Below are positions 24,469 to 38,300 of a DNA stretch of 64,000 bases, piece by piece (position 1 is the stretch's first letter; each line of letters begins with the position of its first letter). Location: contig NC_031495.1 in assembly GCF_000237925.1 (NCBI RefSeq), positions 8,409,852 through 8,473,851 of the forward strand. The letters run 5' to 3'. Below the pieces are notes generated by a model, which searched no databases, had not been told where the DNA came from, and saw only the letters and a list, made by a program, of their open reading frames with translations. This stretch comes from Schistosoma mansoni. Taxonomy: Eukaryota; Platyhelminthes; Trematoda; Strigeidida; Schistosomatidae. The translations under genes and the position numbers were made by a program.

Positions 24469-25796
24469 ACTCTGTGAATAGGCAAACATTAATTTTGTGT
24501 ATTATATTTCTATTTGTAAAATGACCAGAATTTTTTGAATATTGAGTTTAATCGTAGATGATCGACGGTAAAATCCGTTTCCCTGATTTACACAACACAT
24601 GAAAATATTAGTAAAATTAGGTAGAGACCAAATAACTACAGTTTTTAATATCTACTTCAATAAAAAATGTAAACAGTTTGCCAGTATACTCATATTTCAC
24701 TGTTTCTAGTCAATCTTCCTTGTGATTATATTGAAAAATCCTTAACACTAGACTGTATGTACGACTGGCAACCAAAAGGCTTAACGTTAACGGTAATAAT
24801 ATTTTCGTTTTTAGTTAAGTACGCGCGAAAACATTTTGTCACTATAAATAGATCGAAAATCTCAATATAACCATTTTCATACCAGTGAGTGATATGAGAA
24901 AGCTTCTGTTCGAGTATAAAATGAAGTTTGACATTTCCTCAGATATTCAGATATTAATAAATAGCTAGATTATAAGTTCACCTGAATAGTACTTTAGTGA
25001 ACAGAACACGAGTGGGGACAATCAAATGTCTTTTGGCACATAACTGCAGACCATCTCACTAAAATCTGACAACCATATAGTAAACAGTTAATTTGCAACC
25101 TCTCAATCAATTGTCTCAATCTTGACCGTTCATTCTGCAAATATCAGTCCATAGTCTCTGATTATTATTGTTCATGCATTTTCATATCAATTGCGCTTCG
25201 TTCTCGTTCTTTCCTTTTTGATCTTCTACTGAAATACATTTAATGCTCGACCATCGTAATATACTACTTATGTGGATATAAGTAACCCACACCACAGTTC
25301 TTGTCATTAGTTAATCAACAACTCTTTATATGAATGAAATTTACAAATATTCTCAGATTAAACTAGTTCAATTAACAAATACAATAAACTTTCCAAGTTA
25401 TATATTTACTCTTTCATAAGATATACATCTTTATAGTTGAATAGATATGAATATATCTTCTAATGATAAACTTGAAAAACCATTGTTCTCCTTCATAATA
25501 CAATTATTCTTTTGAAAAACGTACCGATTAATGTTCGTATAAATTTCTAACTCTCTAAAAAGTCATCTAAATAAAATGAATCAATTTGTTGCAAAATGAC
25601 ATTGGTCTATCTCTAAACAGAATATTGGCATCATATTTCTAACCAAACCTTATTTGAACTTACATTGTCTATAGTTACTGTGTTTGTGTTAACTAAGTGC
25701 ATAAACACAGTCACAATGTCAATGATAACCAAACAAAAAAGCGTACAAAATATTTATGGGGACTTTTTTGCTAAACTGACTGAAAAAGTCTCGATC
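24469..25796. other. No gene recognised
   Basis: AT-rich intergenic sequence. The open frame 25665-25859 starts at a non-ATG codon and runs into a family A repeat, so it is not a gene. Confidence 0.4.
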
Positions 25797-25805
25797 AGTC
25801 TAGGA

Positions 25806-26021
25806 GTGAATTTAAACTTTACCCCATTGCACAAGCAAGTGGCTATCGGGACTCAGTAACTGAGTGGATAACGCAATGGCGTTTGAAGCGAAAGGTAATG
25901 GATTCGAGTCTCAGAGTGAACATGAACTCTGAGATGCAGGTACATCCGACTGACGAGTCTCAAATAGGACGAAACGTGCGTCCTGGATTCCACCGCTAGC
26001 CACTATCCATCTTTGCTTATA
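25806..26021 (+). repeat. Family A (Sm-alpha-like) monomer with 9-bp TSD
   Basis: Flanked by AGTCTAGGA at 25797-25805 and 26022-26030. Begins in the linker (TTTAAACTTTACCCCATTGC), then the tRNA-like head, hammerhead and the CTTTGCTTAT end. Confidence 0.85.
25942..25990 (+). ncRNA. Hammerhead ribozyme (family A), intact core
   Basis: CTGACGAG, CGAAA and GTC are present, stem III is ACGTGCGT, and stem I uses ATCC with GGAT. No insertion after the cleavage triplet. Confidence 0.75.
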
Positions 26022-26377
26022 AGTCTAGGATTATGTTTTAATTCGATAAAATGTTGACATGTTAAGGACACATTTTGAATAAATAACAATGGATCTTCAT
26101 CCGAAATCGTAAATAACTTCTGACTGTATATCGAATATAAAAGTAAGAGAATTCAATTGGAAGAAACTAGAGAAACCAATATCAGAGCATTCAAATGGAG
26201 ATTTACTTAAACGACATGAGAACAGAAAGCATCTTGTTTACATAACTTCAAATAACTGCAATGAATACTGAAAATAGGATGACTCTTATCTAAACATTTC
26301 GTCAAAGAGCTGAACGGCTTTATTAAAAATCAAATCTTTTCACACTTTTGTCAAGATAAAATTGGTATTCGATTGAG

Positions 26378-26470
26378 AACATGAACCGATTGATGTTTGA
26401 CTACCACTGAAAACCTGGAAGCACTAGACGGTCATTTCGTCCAGTTGTAGGACTCCTTAACATTGCTCAT
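26378..26470 (-). repeat. Family B hammerhead fragment
   Basis: Complement of tail (GACTACCACTGAAAACCTGG) and ribozyme (GCACTAGACGGTCATTTCGTCC ... GGACTCCTTAACA). The core has lost CTGA. Confidence 0.7.
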
Positions 26471-26784
26471 TTTTTATTTGATGAACGAGGGAAACGACTA
26501 TTTAGAAAAGAATAAATTACTTTACAAATACTATTTTGTAGTTTGATTAAAAGGTTAAGTTAAAAGTGCAGTGAACTAATCCTTGGTTAATGTTAGTAAT
26601 ACACCTAAAGTGTTGTTTATGAGTTTATGTTAGAAATACGAATATTTATTAGTATGGCTTAACTAAACCATCAATAGATAAATCTTCTTTTCCCGAACTT
26701 TACCACAAATAAAGTTAAAAAAATGGTTTATTCAGATTGAAATGGATACTAAGATAAGATTTAACTCTAGTAAGTTTGATATTA

Positions 26785-27441
26785 TTGAACTCTGAGATTA
26801 AATTAAGTCTTCTTCAGGAAAATATGAATTCCTCGGACTAGTGATTCATCAAATTAATATTTCACAAACAAAATAATCTACCTTAGTAATCCTCTTCATA
26901 TTACGACATTTAAACTTAATCACTCAGCTAACAAAACAAAATATCCTTGTTCTCCAGTTTGGTTACATTTCAACATGACTGATATTATTCACCAGTGAGA
27001 TCGATTCGTGTTCACTTTAGAAATGTATACAGTCACTTGAATGAGTTTCACAAGTAAATGGATAAAATATTTCTTGATAAAATCAGTTCCCATCTCTCAT
27101 ATTCTGTTTTTCGTTAACATTGAAGTGTAGTGTGTACTGTAGTTGACTTATCATCTATTCAGTCATGATAATGTGTACATGTGTATACATGAAGTTCCTG
27201 ATTTCGTGTGCTGTATACAGGATTGTGAGTGTGCATTACTGAGGAGTTCCATACTATGCGAAATGACCGTACAGTGATTCCAGGATTCCGATGGCGCTCT
27301 AGCATACACCGTCTCTTCAATTCAACAGTTAAAATTACTACAATCACCACAAATCCCCAAACATGTATAACTGTAATTTATCAATCAATCTTATTATAGA
27401 TTGATGTTTTTACTATCTGGCAGTGATTTTTTATGCACAAT
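26785..27441 (+). repeat. Inverted repeat, left arm (about 660 bp)
   Basis: Its reverse complement matches 36840-37502 nearly base for base over the whole length, including an identical 63-codon open frame in both arms (27350-27159 minus and 36931-37122 plus). It includes an old family B piece at 27215-27362 (forward ribozyme CTGAGGAG, CGAAA, cleavage triplet GTA). Confidence 0.9.
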
Positions 27442-27613
27442 GAATGTGTTACAAAAAACGTTATTTATTATCATTAACGGTACTCATGTAAACTCAGATT
27501 ACACTTCTAAATAAGGTGTTTTAGATTTTCTTTCTTTCTAACAATTTCCTTGACATGAAGTACTTATAGTTACTGTAGAAGATTAGTGACTTCTGTACAT
27601 TTTCAAAGTGAAC

Positions 27614-28998
27614 ATTACTTACTTACTTACGCCTGTTACTCCCGGTGGAGCATAAGCCGCCCACCAGCATTCTCCAATCCACTTTGTCCTGGGTCTTCCT
27701 TTCTAGTTCTAACCAGTTGCTGTTCATTCTTCTTATTTTTGTTTCCATTTCTCAGCGTAATGTGTTCTTTGATCTTCCTCTTTTCTTTTGGCCTTCAGGA
27801 TTCCATATGAAGGCTTGCCTTGTGACGCACTTGGCTGCTTTACTCAATGTGTGTCTTATTCACTTGCAGAGCTTCTTCCTGATTTCTTCCTCCGTTGGAA
27901 CCCGGTATGTTCTCTCCCATAGTAGGTGGTTTCTGATAGTGTCTGGCCAACAGATCCAAAGTATTTTGCGTAGACAACTGTTAATAAACACCTGTATCTT
28001 CTGGATGATGGTTTTCGTGGTTTTCCAAGTTTCCGCCACATACATTTGTATTGAAAATTCTGATCTTGGTGTTGGTTGACAATTGTTTTGAATTTCAGGT
28101 GTTCTTCAGTAGTAGATATGCTGTTCTTGCTTTTACCTATCCGCGCCTCAACATCTGCATCAGATCCATCGTGTTCATCAATGATGCTGCTCAGATATGT
28201 AAAGCTTTTTACACCCTCCGAAGCTTCTCCATCAATTGTGATTCGATTGATGCATGTTGTGTTGTATCGGAGAATCTTGTTTTTCCCTTAGTGTATGTTG
28301 AGACCTACTGCTGCTACACTGGTCGTCTGCTCCTGTACTTGTTGTCGCGTGTGTGATAGAAGAGCCAGATCATCTGAGAAGTCTGAATCGTCCAGTCGCA
28401 TCCTAGCTGTCCTTTGTGTCCCGTGCTTCCCTCCAGATGTTGACTTCTTCATGATCCAGTCGATCATCAGGAGAAAGAGAAAGGTTGAGAGTAAGGAACC
28501 TTGCTTGACACCGGTCTTTATCTCTAACGAGTATGTCAACTGTCCTCCATGCACGATTTAGCAGTTTAATTTATCATAGGAATTCAGTATGATATTGACT
28601 ATCTTCTCAGGTACGCTGCATTGTCGAAGAAACCTCCATAGTGTTGTTCTGTCCACCCTATCAAATGCTTTCTCGTAGGCAATGAAGTTGATGTAGAGTA
28701 ATGAATTCCATTCGATTGATTGTTCCACAATGATACGTAGAGTTGCGATTTGATCTGTGCACGATCTATCCTTACGAAATCCAGCTTGTCAATCTCGAAT
28801 TTGGGTCCTTCATTCTGTTTAACAATACCCTGTTGAAGACTTTTCCTGTTATTGAGAGAAGAGTAATGTATCTGTAGTCATCACACTTGCTGAGATCACT
28901 TTTCTTTGGTATCTTGATCAGGTGTCCTTCTTTCCAATCTGTTGGTACTTGTTCTTCATCCCAAATCTTACTGAAGAGAATGTGGAGTATCTCTGCAG
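27614..28998 (-). mobile_element. RTE-like (SR2-type) non-LTR retrotransposon, 3' part with reverse transcriptase
   Basis: Minus-strand reading from 28998 shows RT motifs in order: EEQVPTDWKEGHLIKIPKKS, DDYRYITLLSITGKV, GVKQGSLLSTFLFLLMIDWI, and the catalytic region as FSDDLALLSHT (normally F/YADD). Then come [17 protein letters not shown] and the C-terminal region, ending at the ACTTACTTAC tail at 27614. Frameshifts, stops and the A-to-S change in FADD show it is inactive. RTE elements encode an endonuclease and RT; the endonuclease is lost here by 5' truncation. It ends about 300 bp upstream of the serpin start. Confidence 0.85.
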
Positions 28999-29261
28999 TT
29001 AGAATATTAATGAACTTTAAATATAAATGATTAAATTATATTATAAATAAAAGACAATACATCTGTCAAATGGGACACCTACTTAATGATTAACACAATA
29101 TAGTATTATAATATAAATTATTTACAAGAAATTGACACTTTCCTATTGTCAGTAATTACCTGTCATCGGTTATTCATTTTCATTTGGATCTTTGAATAAA
29201 TTGAACATTTTACTAATTTGTCTGTCAATAATTGATTGAAACTATATAGAAATATACTTTA

Positions 29262-29267
29262 TATAAA
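29262..29267 (+). promoter_or_regulatory. Possible TATA box of the serpin gene
   Basis: TATAAA within ACTTTATATAAAGGAAGG lies 40 bp upstream of the start codon at 29302. The spacing would give a very short 5' UTR. Position and motif only; other TA-rich matches are common in this DNA. Confidence 0.35.
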
Positions 29268-29301
29268 GGAAGGCATCTATTAGAATTTATTCTTAGTAAA
29301 A

Positions 29302-32300
29302 ATGGGTTTCACAACTAATGAACCAAGATATAATGTTTTTGCTCGTGATCTATTAGATATATCAGCAACTGGTAAGTTTTAATTGTTTATTACAATACCG
29401 ATATATATACATATACATATATTTTATATTGTTAAAATCATGAGTCAATTGAAGCTAGATCATCATGGAAAACCTGGAAGCAGTGGACGGCAGTTTCGTC
29501 CTATTGTGGGACTCCTCAACAGTGATTTTAACTATTTAAAATCACTAAAATCTTCACAAAACCCCCTTCTGATATATATATATATATATATGCTTTTATT
29601 TTATTTAAAAAAAAGATAACTATATAATCCGCCTTTATATTTAAAACGATAATTTAAACAAATGAAAAGAAAACCTTGTTTGTCTGTATTACTTAACTCT
29701 GATGATTAGTAGAATCAACGATTATTTTCCAATAACGTATCGTCTATTATAAAACTAATTACATAAGAGTATGGGAATTGTAGTGACCTGCTTTTCTCGA
29801 CGAGAACACGATTGGTATAATGGAAACAATTATTATTACAACTAATTGTACCAGTGATTGTTTTACCGTACTCGTTGTTGTTTAACTGTATCAAAGTCAC
29901 TTTTCGCTCGGTCGTCCGCCTTGTTCGGTCGAACTTTCTTACGCTCTGCCCTTATTGCCTGTAATCGTTTGCACGTCTCGGTATTATTTCGATACCACGA
30001 GGTCGCCAATAAATATACTTTATCTGGATCAGTTAAAGCCTTCTGGTTTACGAACTATCAAAGGGACCAAGTCGTTTTTGGGCGCGTAATCTTATTGTAG
30101 TGATGATCATAGTCAATCGAGACTCGACGCCATCTACAGAATCCTGAAGTAATTATAACGATCGATTGAGTACTAAATTTTTAAAAAAAGTTAGAATATA
30201 GGGGTTCTATTTGTTATGGGCAATGAATGTTTTTATTCTTCTCTTATCTTTTGATCGATGTTTAAAATATTTAAATATGTTAATAGCTGAAAAATTTTCA
30301 TAGTTGAAATCATGAGTCAATTGAAGCTTGATCGAAAACCTGGAAGCACTGGACGGCCGTCTCGTCCTATTATGGGACTCCTCAGCAGTGCGCATCCACG
30401 ATCCAGCCTCACGACAGTCTCGCGCCAGAGCAATTAATCGATAGACCACTGAACCGGCATCCAACGGTGTTAATGTCTAACTTCAACCACTAAAAATTCC
30501 CATTATATTAAAACACGGCTGAAGCAATTGCGATTGAGATGATAGAAAAAGAAAACAAGGGCTTTGCATCCAAAAGAAATATGTTCAGTTGCTTCTTTTA
30601 CCCTGACCAACTTCTGGCCCGATTAGTTAATAATCAATTTTATGATATGGTGACGTAATTTGACTAATGCTCAGTTTTATATCCTAAACTTATCCACATA
30701 TCTTACCATTGTCATGATTATTAATATTATTACACTTGCTAACCTTTTTAAGAAATTTATTCAGCATCCAACCCTATCTATTAATTCTTGATTAATTTGT
30801 ATTATTCTACATGTTACGTAATTTCGAACTTGTAATTACATTATTTTCTATTACTCCAAGTTGACCATATTTATTCTGATCATGATTTGTCTCACAATTT
30901 CATTTCACTTATAAACTTATTCAAGTTGACACTTCATATCAGAGTCATCCCAATATTAACGACTTGATCCTTGATTAACACACTTTAAGTGATGTACTCT
31001 ACCTTAAACCTGACCAATTTTGTGGATTATTAATTTGGATATGATAATTGTAGAATCTGATGAGAAATTATTGAAAAGAATATTCTTCATTCATATAATT
31101 GTGATTTAAATATGTGTTCTGAGTAGATTATATTCTTTAAGCTTGTAAATATTATTTATTCTCAGTGGTCTAGTGGTTAAGCGTTCAGGCACGAGACTGG
31201 TAGGTCCTGAGTTCGAATCTCGTGAGGCGGGATCGTGGATGCGCACTGCTGACGAGTCCCATAATAGGACGAAATGACCGTCCAGTGCTTCCAGGTTTTC
31301 CACAGTGGTCTGGCTTCAACTGATTCATGATTTCAACTATGAAAATACTGAAATCTCCACAAAAACCTCTTCTAAATATTATTTAGTAATTAAATGTAGT
31401 TACTCACCATCTCATTTCAGTCAAAGTATGATGTTATTACATGAATAACTACTGATTAGCATTGTTGACTAGTGATGTTATAAACGCTAGATGTTATGTA
31501 ATCATTAATAATAATAATAATAATAATGATAATAATAACGATGATGATGATAATAACAACCTTTAAAGGTTATTTCATTAACTAAAGTTAGTCTCAGAAT
31601 AGAGTGTCTTCGATTTTATTATTACTGAATGTTAATTAGTCTTTCATTATGGTCTTATTTATTGAAAATTAATAGTTTACCCGCATAACTGTAAAATATG
31701 ATAAAAAATTTTTGTAAAAAATATTCTTCATTTGAAGTTCTTCATCATTTTAGGAACGAATGACTATTTATCATCTCCAATAAGTGTGTTCTTACTTCTA
31801 ACAACACTTCTCGGTTCAGGAGGACCCAAAGGCAATACAAAAGTTCAGATTGCTGAAGCTTTGGAACTTGATGACACCAAAGAATATCAGAAATTGGCTT
31901 CACGAACTTTTGCTTTACTATATCATAATTTGACAAACGAAAAAATAGAAGGGAAACAAGTTATTTCAATAGGAAATGGAATGTTTTTACAGAATGAAAC
32001 TAAAATAAAACCTCATTTCTTGACCAGGATGAAAAATATATTCCACAATGATGTATTTAACGTAAGCAGTTATAGCTGTTTTAAAATATTCATACTCTGA
32101 AAAGTACAACACTAGACTGAGTGAAAACAAGAAACTAATAAATACACTAGATTTTCTATAAAATAATTTTTTTCACGTTATTACTTACTTACTTACGCCT
32201 GTTACCCCTAGTAGAGGAGCATAGGCCGCCCACTAACATTCTCCATTCAATCCTATCCTGGTCAATCCTTTCCAGTTCTTCCCATTTGCTATTCATCCTT

Positions 32301-35300
32301 TTCATATCTGCTTCAATTTCCCGACGTGGTGTTCTTCGGCTTTCCTCTTTTCCGTTTCCCTTCAGGATTCCAAGTTAGAGTTTGTTTCATGATGCATTTT
32401 AGTGATTTCCTCGACGTATGTCTTATCCACTTCCAACGTCTTTTCCTAATTTACTCTTCAGTTGGAAGCTGGTTTGTCCTCTCCCACAAAAGACTATTGC
32501 TTTTTCCCGTTATAAGTCAACTTTAGAATGATAAATGACCATTTTGAAAATAACTTCATCATTTATTGTATTTCACCATAGAAATGAACCAAATGCATTA
32601 TTGTAAAAAGTGACTTTTACTGAAAATTTTACTATTAACGACTATTTCACTCACTACTGTGATAATGGCTAGTTTAAATAAACATTTAGGTCAACGACTA
32701 TTTGTACAAAATCTTGGTCGTAGAAGAAACTGACTTATATAACTGGTATTTCAGGGATAATATTCTACTCATACTAATAACAGGATTTATAAACTATGGA
32801 CAACTATTTACCATCAATATAAATGAGAAACTTAAATGTGAAAGGTGTATTCTACCGTAAACAATGTTTAAGTTCTTTTAAATGATATTCATGACATTAA
32901 ATATGGAGTTATATTTGAACTTATTTGATTTAAAATTCGTCTAGTTTACGTCTTCAGTTTCACAAACTGTAAATGATAGATATTATGAAGATTACATCTT
33001 GCTGCCTAACAGACATAAACTCTTTCAAGTACATAAAACTTTTTGATAATTGAAATTATTGGTCGATTGAAGTTAGACCACCATGAAAAACCTGGAAGCA
33101 CTAGACGGCCGTTTTGTCCTATAAAACTTTGTTTTACTTACTGTGGAAAAACTTATGGATATTATGAGAAGGTGTTCAAAATAGCCCCCGTCTTTCTGTG
33201 GTTGGAATCTGTTATATTTTCTATTTAAATAACTTCTTGCCTATTGATACACATTTCAAACTATGGAATTCATTACAGATACACAGGGGGTTATATATAT
33301 GCATATATATCGAATCTGTAATTGGCTACATTCAGTAATCTAATACTTACTTCTACTACTACTACTACTACGCCTGTTACCCCTCGTGGAGGAGCATAGG
33401 CCGCTCACCAGCATTCTCCATCCAACTCTGTCCTGGGCAATCCTTTCCAGTTCTTTCCAGTTGTTATTTATCCTTTTCATATCTGCTTCAATTCCAGGCG
33501 TAATGTATTCTTTGGCCTTTGGACTCAGTAGCTGGGTGGATAACGCGATGGCGTTTGAAGCGAAAGGCACTGAGTTCGAGTCCCAGGGTGAACATCAACT
33601 CTGAAATGCAGGTACATCCAGGTGACGAGTCCCAAATAGGACGAAACGCGCGTCCTGGATCCCACTGCTAGCCAATCTAATACTTAATTGACATTTAATA
33701 AACTCATTATCTTGATGTTGAACATTTTGAATATAAATTTAGGTAGACTTTACCAAAGCGGAAGATGCTAGAAAAAATATTAATGAATGGGTCAGTAATA
33801 AAACAAGCCATTTGATTCCCACTGTTTTGAAGGAACCACTACCACCGACTACTCTTCTTGGTTTAATCAATACTTTATACTTTAAAGGTAAGTTAATAAC
33901 TTTTATTAGTATTCCTAAAACCTTATGTGATTCTAAATGACTGTTACCTAGTTCACCAAGTTGTAGTTATGGCTTTTTAAAAATATAATCGAAATCTTTG
34001 TTTTCCAAATCTAGTTTCTTGTTTGTATTTCAACATCTATCAATAGCATTTTTAAGTTCAATTTATAGAGGAATGTGGATAGGATATATGTCCTTGGATT
34101 TGTAACGTATCTGCTTCCTAGTGTTCAATATGTGTACAATCATCTAGCACTTTTCCGTTTACTAATTGATTCATCGTAGTATAATTTTCTTTGAGAACTT
34201 TATTTCAATCTCTATCACCTCATTTATTGTTTTCATCACACAAGTTGAGATTCACTGTTCATAGAAGACATACCAAATAGCTTGAGATGATTAAAATGAA
34301 ATCTTCAGTGAAAATAAAACTCTTATATGCATCACTGACATACTAAGTATGGACAGAAAAAATGTTCGACAATACTAGATGTTAAACATTGCAAAAAAAG
34401 ATGGTTGTCGTAATACAACAAATCATTCAATAAATCCCTTAGTCGATTTTGAACTATACTGTAATTTGTGTTGTGAAAGTAAAAATCAATTATCCTGATG
34501 ATTTCTGGATTGATGGTTCACGAATTATTTAAAAAGTATAATTTAATTTTATAGTTAAATTCATAAGTCAATTGAAGCTAGACCACCATGGAAAACCTGG
34601 AAGCAATGGACTGCCGTTTCGTCATAGTATGGGACTCCTCATTAGTGCTCATCCACGATCCTACCTCTCAAGATTCGTACCCAGGACTTATCAGCCTTGC
34701 ATGCAAGCACTTAACCTCTGAACCACTGAGCCGGCATCCAACGGTATTAATGTCTAGCTTCAGCCGATCCATAAAATTGAGAGACGGTCCACCATTGTCT
34801 TCAGTAACTTACTATCTCACAACAGACCCGGTACTTCCAGGTTTTTCATGGTGATCTAGCTTCAATCAACTCATGAATTCAACTATAAAATTACTAAAAT
34901 CTCCACAAAACCCCTTCTGATATAATTTAATTATTCACTAACAAATTGTAACTTTTTATTTAATGAATATTTATTTCAAATGAAAACTATGGATGTGAGG
35001 TTGTATTTCAATTGAGTTATTGAATGAATATCAGTTCTGAATTGTTGTTTAATCAATACTGGAATAAGGTTCTCAAATACAAAGCCTATATAGGTTCAAT
35101 AAGTAATGACTTTTAATACGCACAACAATTGGTCATTGAAATAGAATTTCTTAATGTATTACTAAACAATAACAACTCACTAAATCTGTTTAGATCAGCT
35201 GGTCTATTGGTCATTTGAAATTACTCCACTAAAATCACAGTAGTGCAATTAGTAACAAGTTCACATGTCACTTGCCAAAATATCAGAGATATATTAACAA

Positions 35301-38300
35301 ATATCAACGATATTCTAAAAGAAACCTTAAAAATCAAACCCACTTCTTTGGATTACTATCGGTGTAAATCATGGCGAAGGCGTAAGGCAATAGTTTCAGT
35401 GTCTCTTCGCTCTTTCATTACTACTTACTTACATAATTATCAATTTTTGTATTTAACTAAACCTCTAACTATACAAAACCCAACTTCTCTTGACTGGAGA
35501 AAAATTCCTGGGAACATGATAATCAGGAATGGATTCTGTTAATTAATAATTGTATTAAATTCTAATAAATCATCTTACAGAAAATACTATAACTCTATAC
35601 TATAGCTCCAGTGTTGAATTCGATTGTCTTTCATTACCAATTTAAAATATCAATATTTTAGTATCATCCTTGATACAAGTCACATTACTCATCCTGTTTC
35701 TAATATACTACTGATCTCTCTCCAACCTTAAAATGACTTTGATTCATAAAGAGGATATGAATCAAACATAAATTGTTCGAGTTTGATAAATGCCAGCTTT
35801 CAATGGGGAAGTCCTATTACTAACGTTCATAACTGATGATCGAAACTAAGCTACTATGGATAAACTTGACATAAATTGAAAATGACTAATTGAGCTAGAT
35901 TTTCATGAATGCAATTAATGTGTATTATGCTATGCAGTTTAATTTGCGTTAATTCGTGCTATCGATGTGCAATCCGACAATTCTATGTCTGAGTGATAGT
36001 AAGATATCAGTCGAAAATTCTCGAATCACGATCGAAAGAGTTCATAATTGTAGATTATTGTTCATTTTTATATGTTAATAACCTAGATCCGAAAAAATGC
36101 AAACACTTTAAAACCAATAACGGTGACCTATTGTGCTTAGCTGACTGTGCGCTCTTACACTTATATTTATATATCATGAAGAAATCATAGATTTACGAAT
36201 TATCTAATGATGTCCTCGAAGTTTAATTTACCTTATTTTATTTTATTTATTTAAACACATAAATATTGGTACAAAGGGGCACCAGATATTCATGCGCCAC
36301 ACAAATCTCATTTGATTTATGTGAGGGCTGTGATACTGCCCAGGTGCCTAAACCGAAGCACGTGGTTTTCTTAGGGGGCCACACTCGGAGCCTTTGACCG
36401 AAAGTCTGATCCACAAGGCCGTGGAGCATCGTGAGGAGATGCAGTCCCATGGTAGCCGGTGACCAACGATTGATTCATACGCCATTTGTTCCCTCAGGAT
36501 ACTGGAGCTCATGTGAACCATTGGTTTGGAATCAGGGTTTTCCAACTCCCCTAGGTGAACGCACCGTGTCCACCAACCCGGTTAAAGCGCCGGACATTCG
36601 CTTTTCTTCCTCTCAATTTCGTAAACAACAGTAACGCCACGAGAAGGCAATGAGTAGGACTTTCCTGGCAGAGGCTATATATTCGCGTGGCCATGTGAAA
36701 GCATTTCGAGAGGGAGAGCGGACTCTACTCACTCTCGGCCGTACCAGGGTATTTGGGGGCCAATTTATCTACAAATTTACCTATATTTTGTGAAATTATA
36801 TAAGTTTACACTTTTCCATACATACTTCAAACATTTTCACTGTGCATAAAAAAATCACTACCAGATAGTTAAAACATCAATCTATATTAGGATTTAATGA
36901 TGATTTACAGTTATACATGTTTGGGGATTCGTGGTGATTGTAGTAATTTTAACTGTTGAATTGAAGAGACGGTGTATGCTAGAGCGCCATCGGAATCCTG
37001 GAATCACTGTACGGTCATTTCGCATAGTATGGAACTCCTCAGTAATGCACACTCACAATCCTGTATACAGCACACGAAATCAGGAACTTCATGTATACAC
37101 ATGTACACATTATCATGACTGAATAGATGATAAGTCAACTACGGTACACACTACACTTCAATGTTAACGAAAAACAGAATATGAGAGATGGGAACTGATT
37201 TTATCAAGAAATATTTTATCCATTTACTTGTGAAACTCATTCAAGTGACTGTATACATTTCTAAAGTGAACACGAATCGATCTCACTGGTGAATAATATC
37301 AGTCATGTTGAAATGTAACCAAACTGGAGAACAAGGATATTTTGTTTTGTTAACTGAGTGGTTAAGTTTAAATGTCGTAATATGAAGAGGATTACTAAGG
37401 TAGATTATTTTGTTTGTGAAATATTAATTTGATGAATGATTAGTTCGAGGAATTCATATTTTCCTGAAGAAGACTTAATTTAATCCCAGAGTTCAACAAG
37501 ATAAGCGTATAATTAATCCAGAAATCAATATTTGCCTGATAAGATTTTGTTACTGTATGCCGGTTGTCTTGTGTAATGTTGGACATTAGTTAGGACAATG
37601 CTTCTCATTTTCAGTCTTATTAGCGAAATCAGAACACCGTAGCCGGCAAACTACAATGGTCGTTATTAGTTTCACTAAAGGTTTCACCCATTGTTGCCCT
37701 TGTTAGACAATGGCACAAATAGAACCGGAGTAAATAACCTGTATTCAAACGGTCTTTTTATATTTTATGAATCTCATCTCTCTGAATACTTATCGCTAGA
37801 TAATCTTGTACATTAGTGTTCAGGCTGTGATTTTCATTTCATTATAACGAACAGGGAATGTGAATTGTATGTATTGACATTATGTATGTTACTCAGTTCC
37901 ATAATTTATTGATTGTAGGAAAATGGAAAAAGCCGTTTTCAAACCATTCAACTACAGAAGGTGAATTCAAACCGAACAATCAACCCATAATAAAAATACC
38001 GATGATGCACATCATGGATAGCATTGAATACGGTTTATTCCCAAAATACAAAATTCACATGATTAGTAAATCATTCATGGTAAGAATGACGAAATTGCTT
38101 TTTTCATCTGATATTACAAAACAATTCCCGGACAGTAAATGCTGAATATACAAAATTAAGGGTCCAGTAGGTTTGAAAAATTATAAAATCTGAATTGGAA
38201 GCTAACTCAACTCTGATAGTTATACGTAGGTATAATGTACTGTTAAATTTTCCGAATTTGAATTTAAACTAGAGGCCAGAAATGGTTAGTTGTTAGTGTT

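Noticed and set aside
28051-28561. Plus-strand open frames of 71-101 codons
   Set aside because: They are the antisense shadow of the RTE reverse transcriptase on the minus strand.
35243-35542. 99-codon open frame in serpin intron 3
   Set aside because: Begins at GTG, has no family resemblance and lies within an intron of the opposing evidence-rich serpin model.
36431-36634. 67-codon ORF that recurs at 52263-52466
   Set aside because: Antisense within the family C retroposon in both copies; it recurs because the repeat does.
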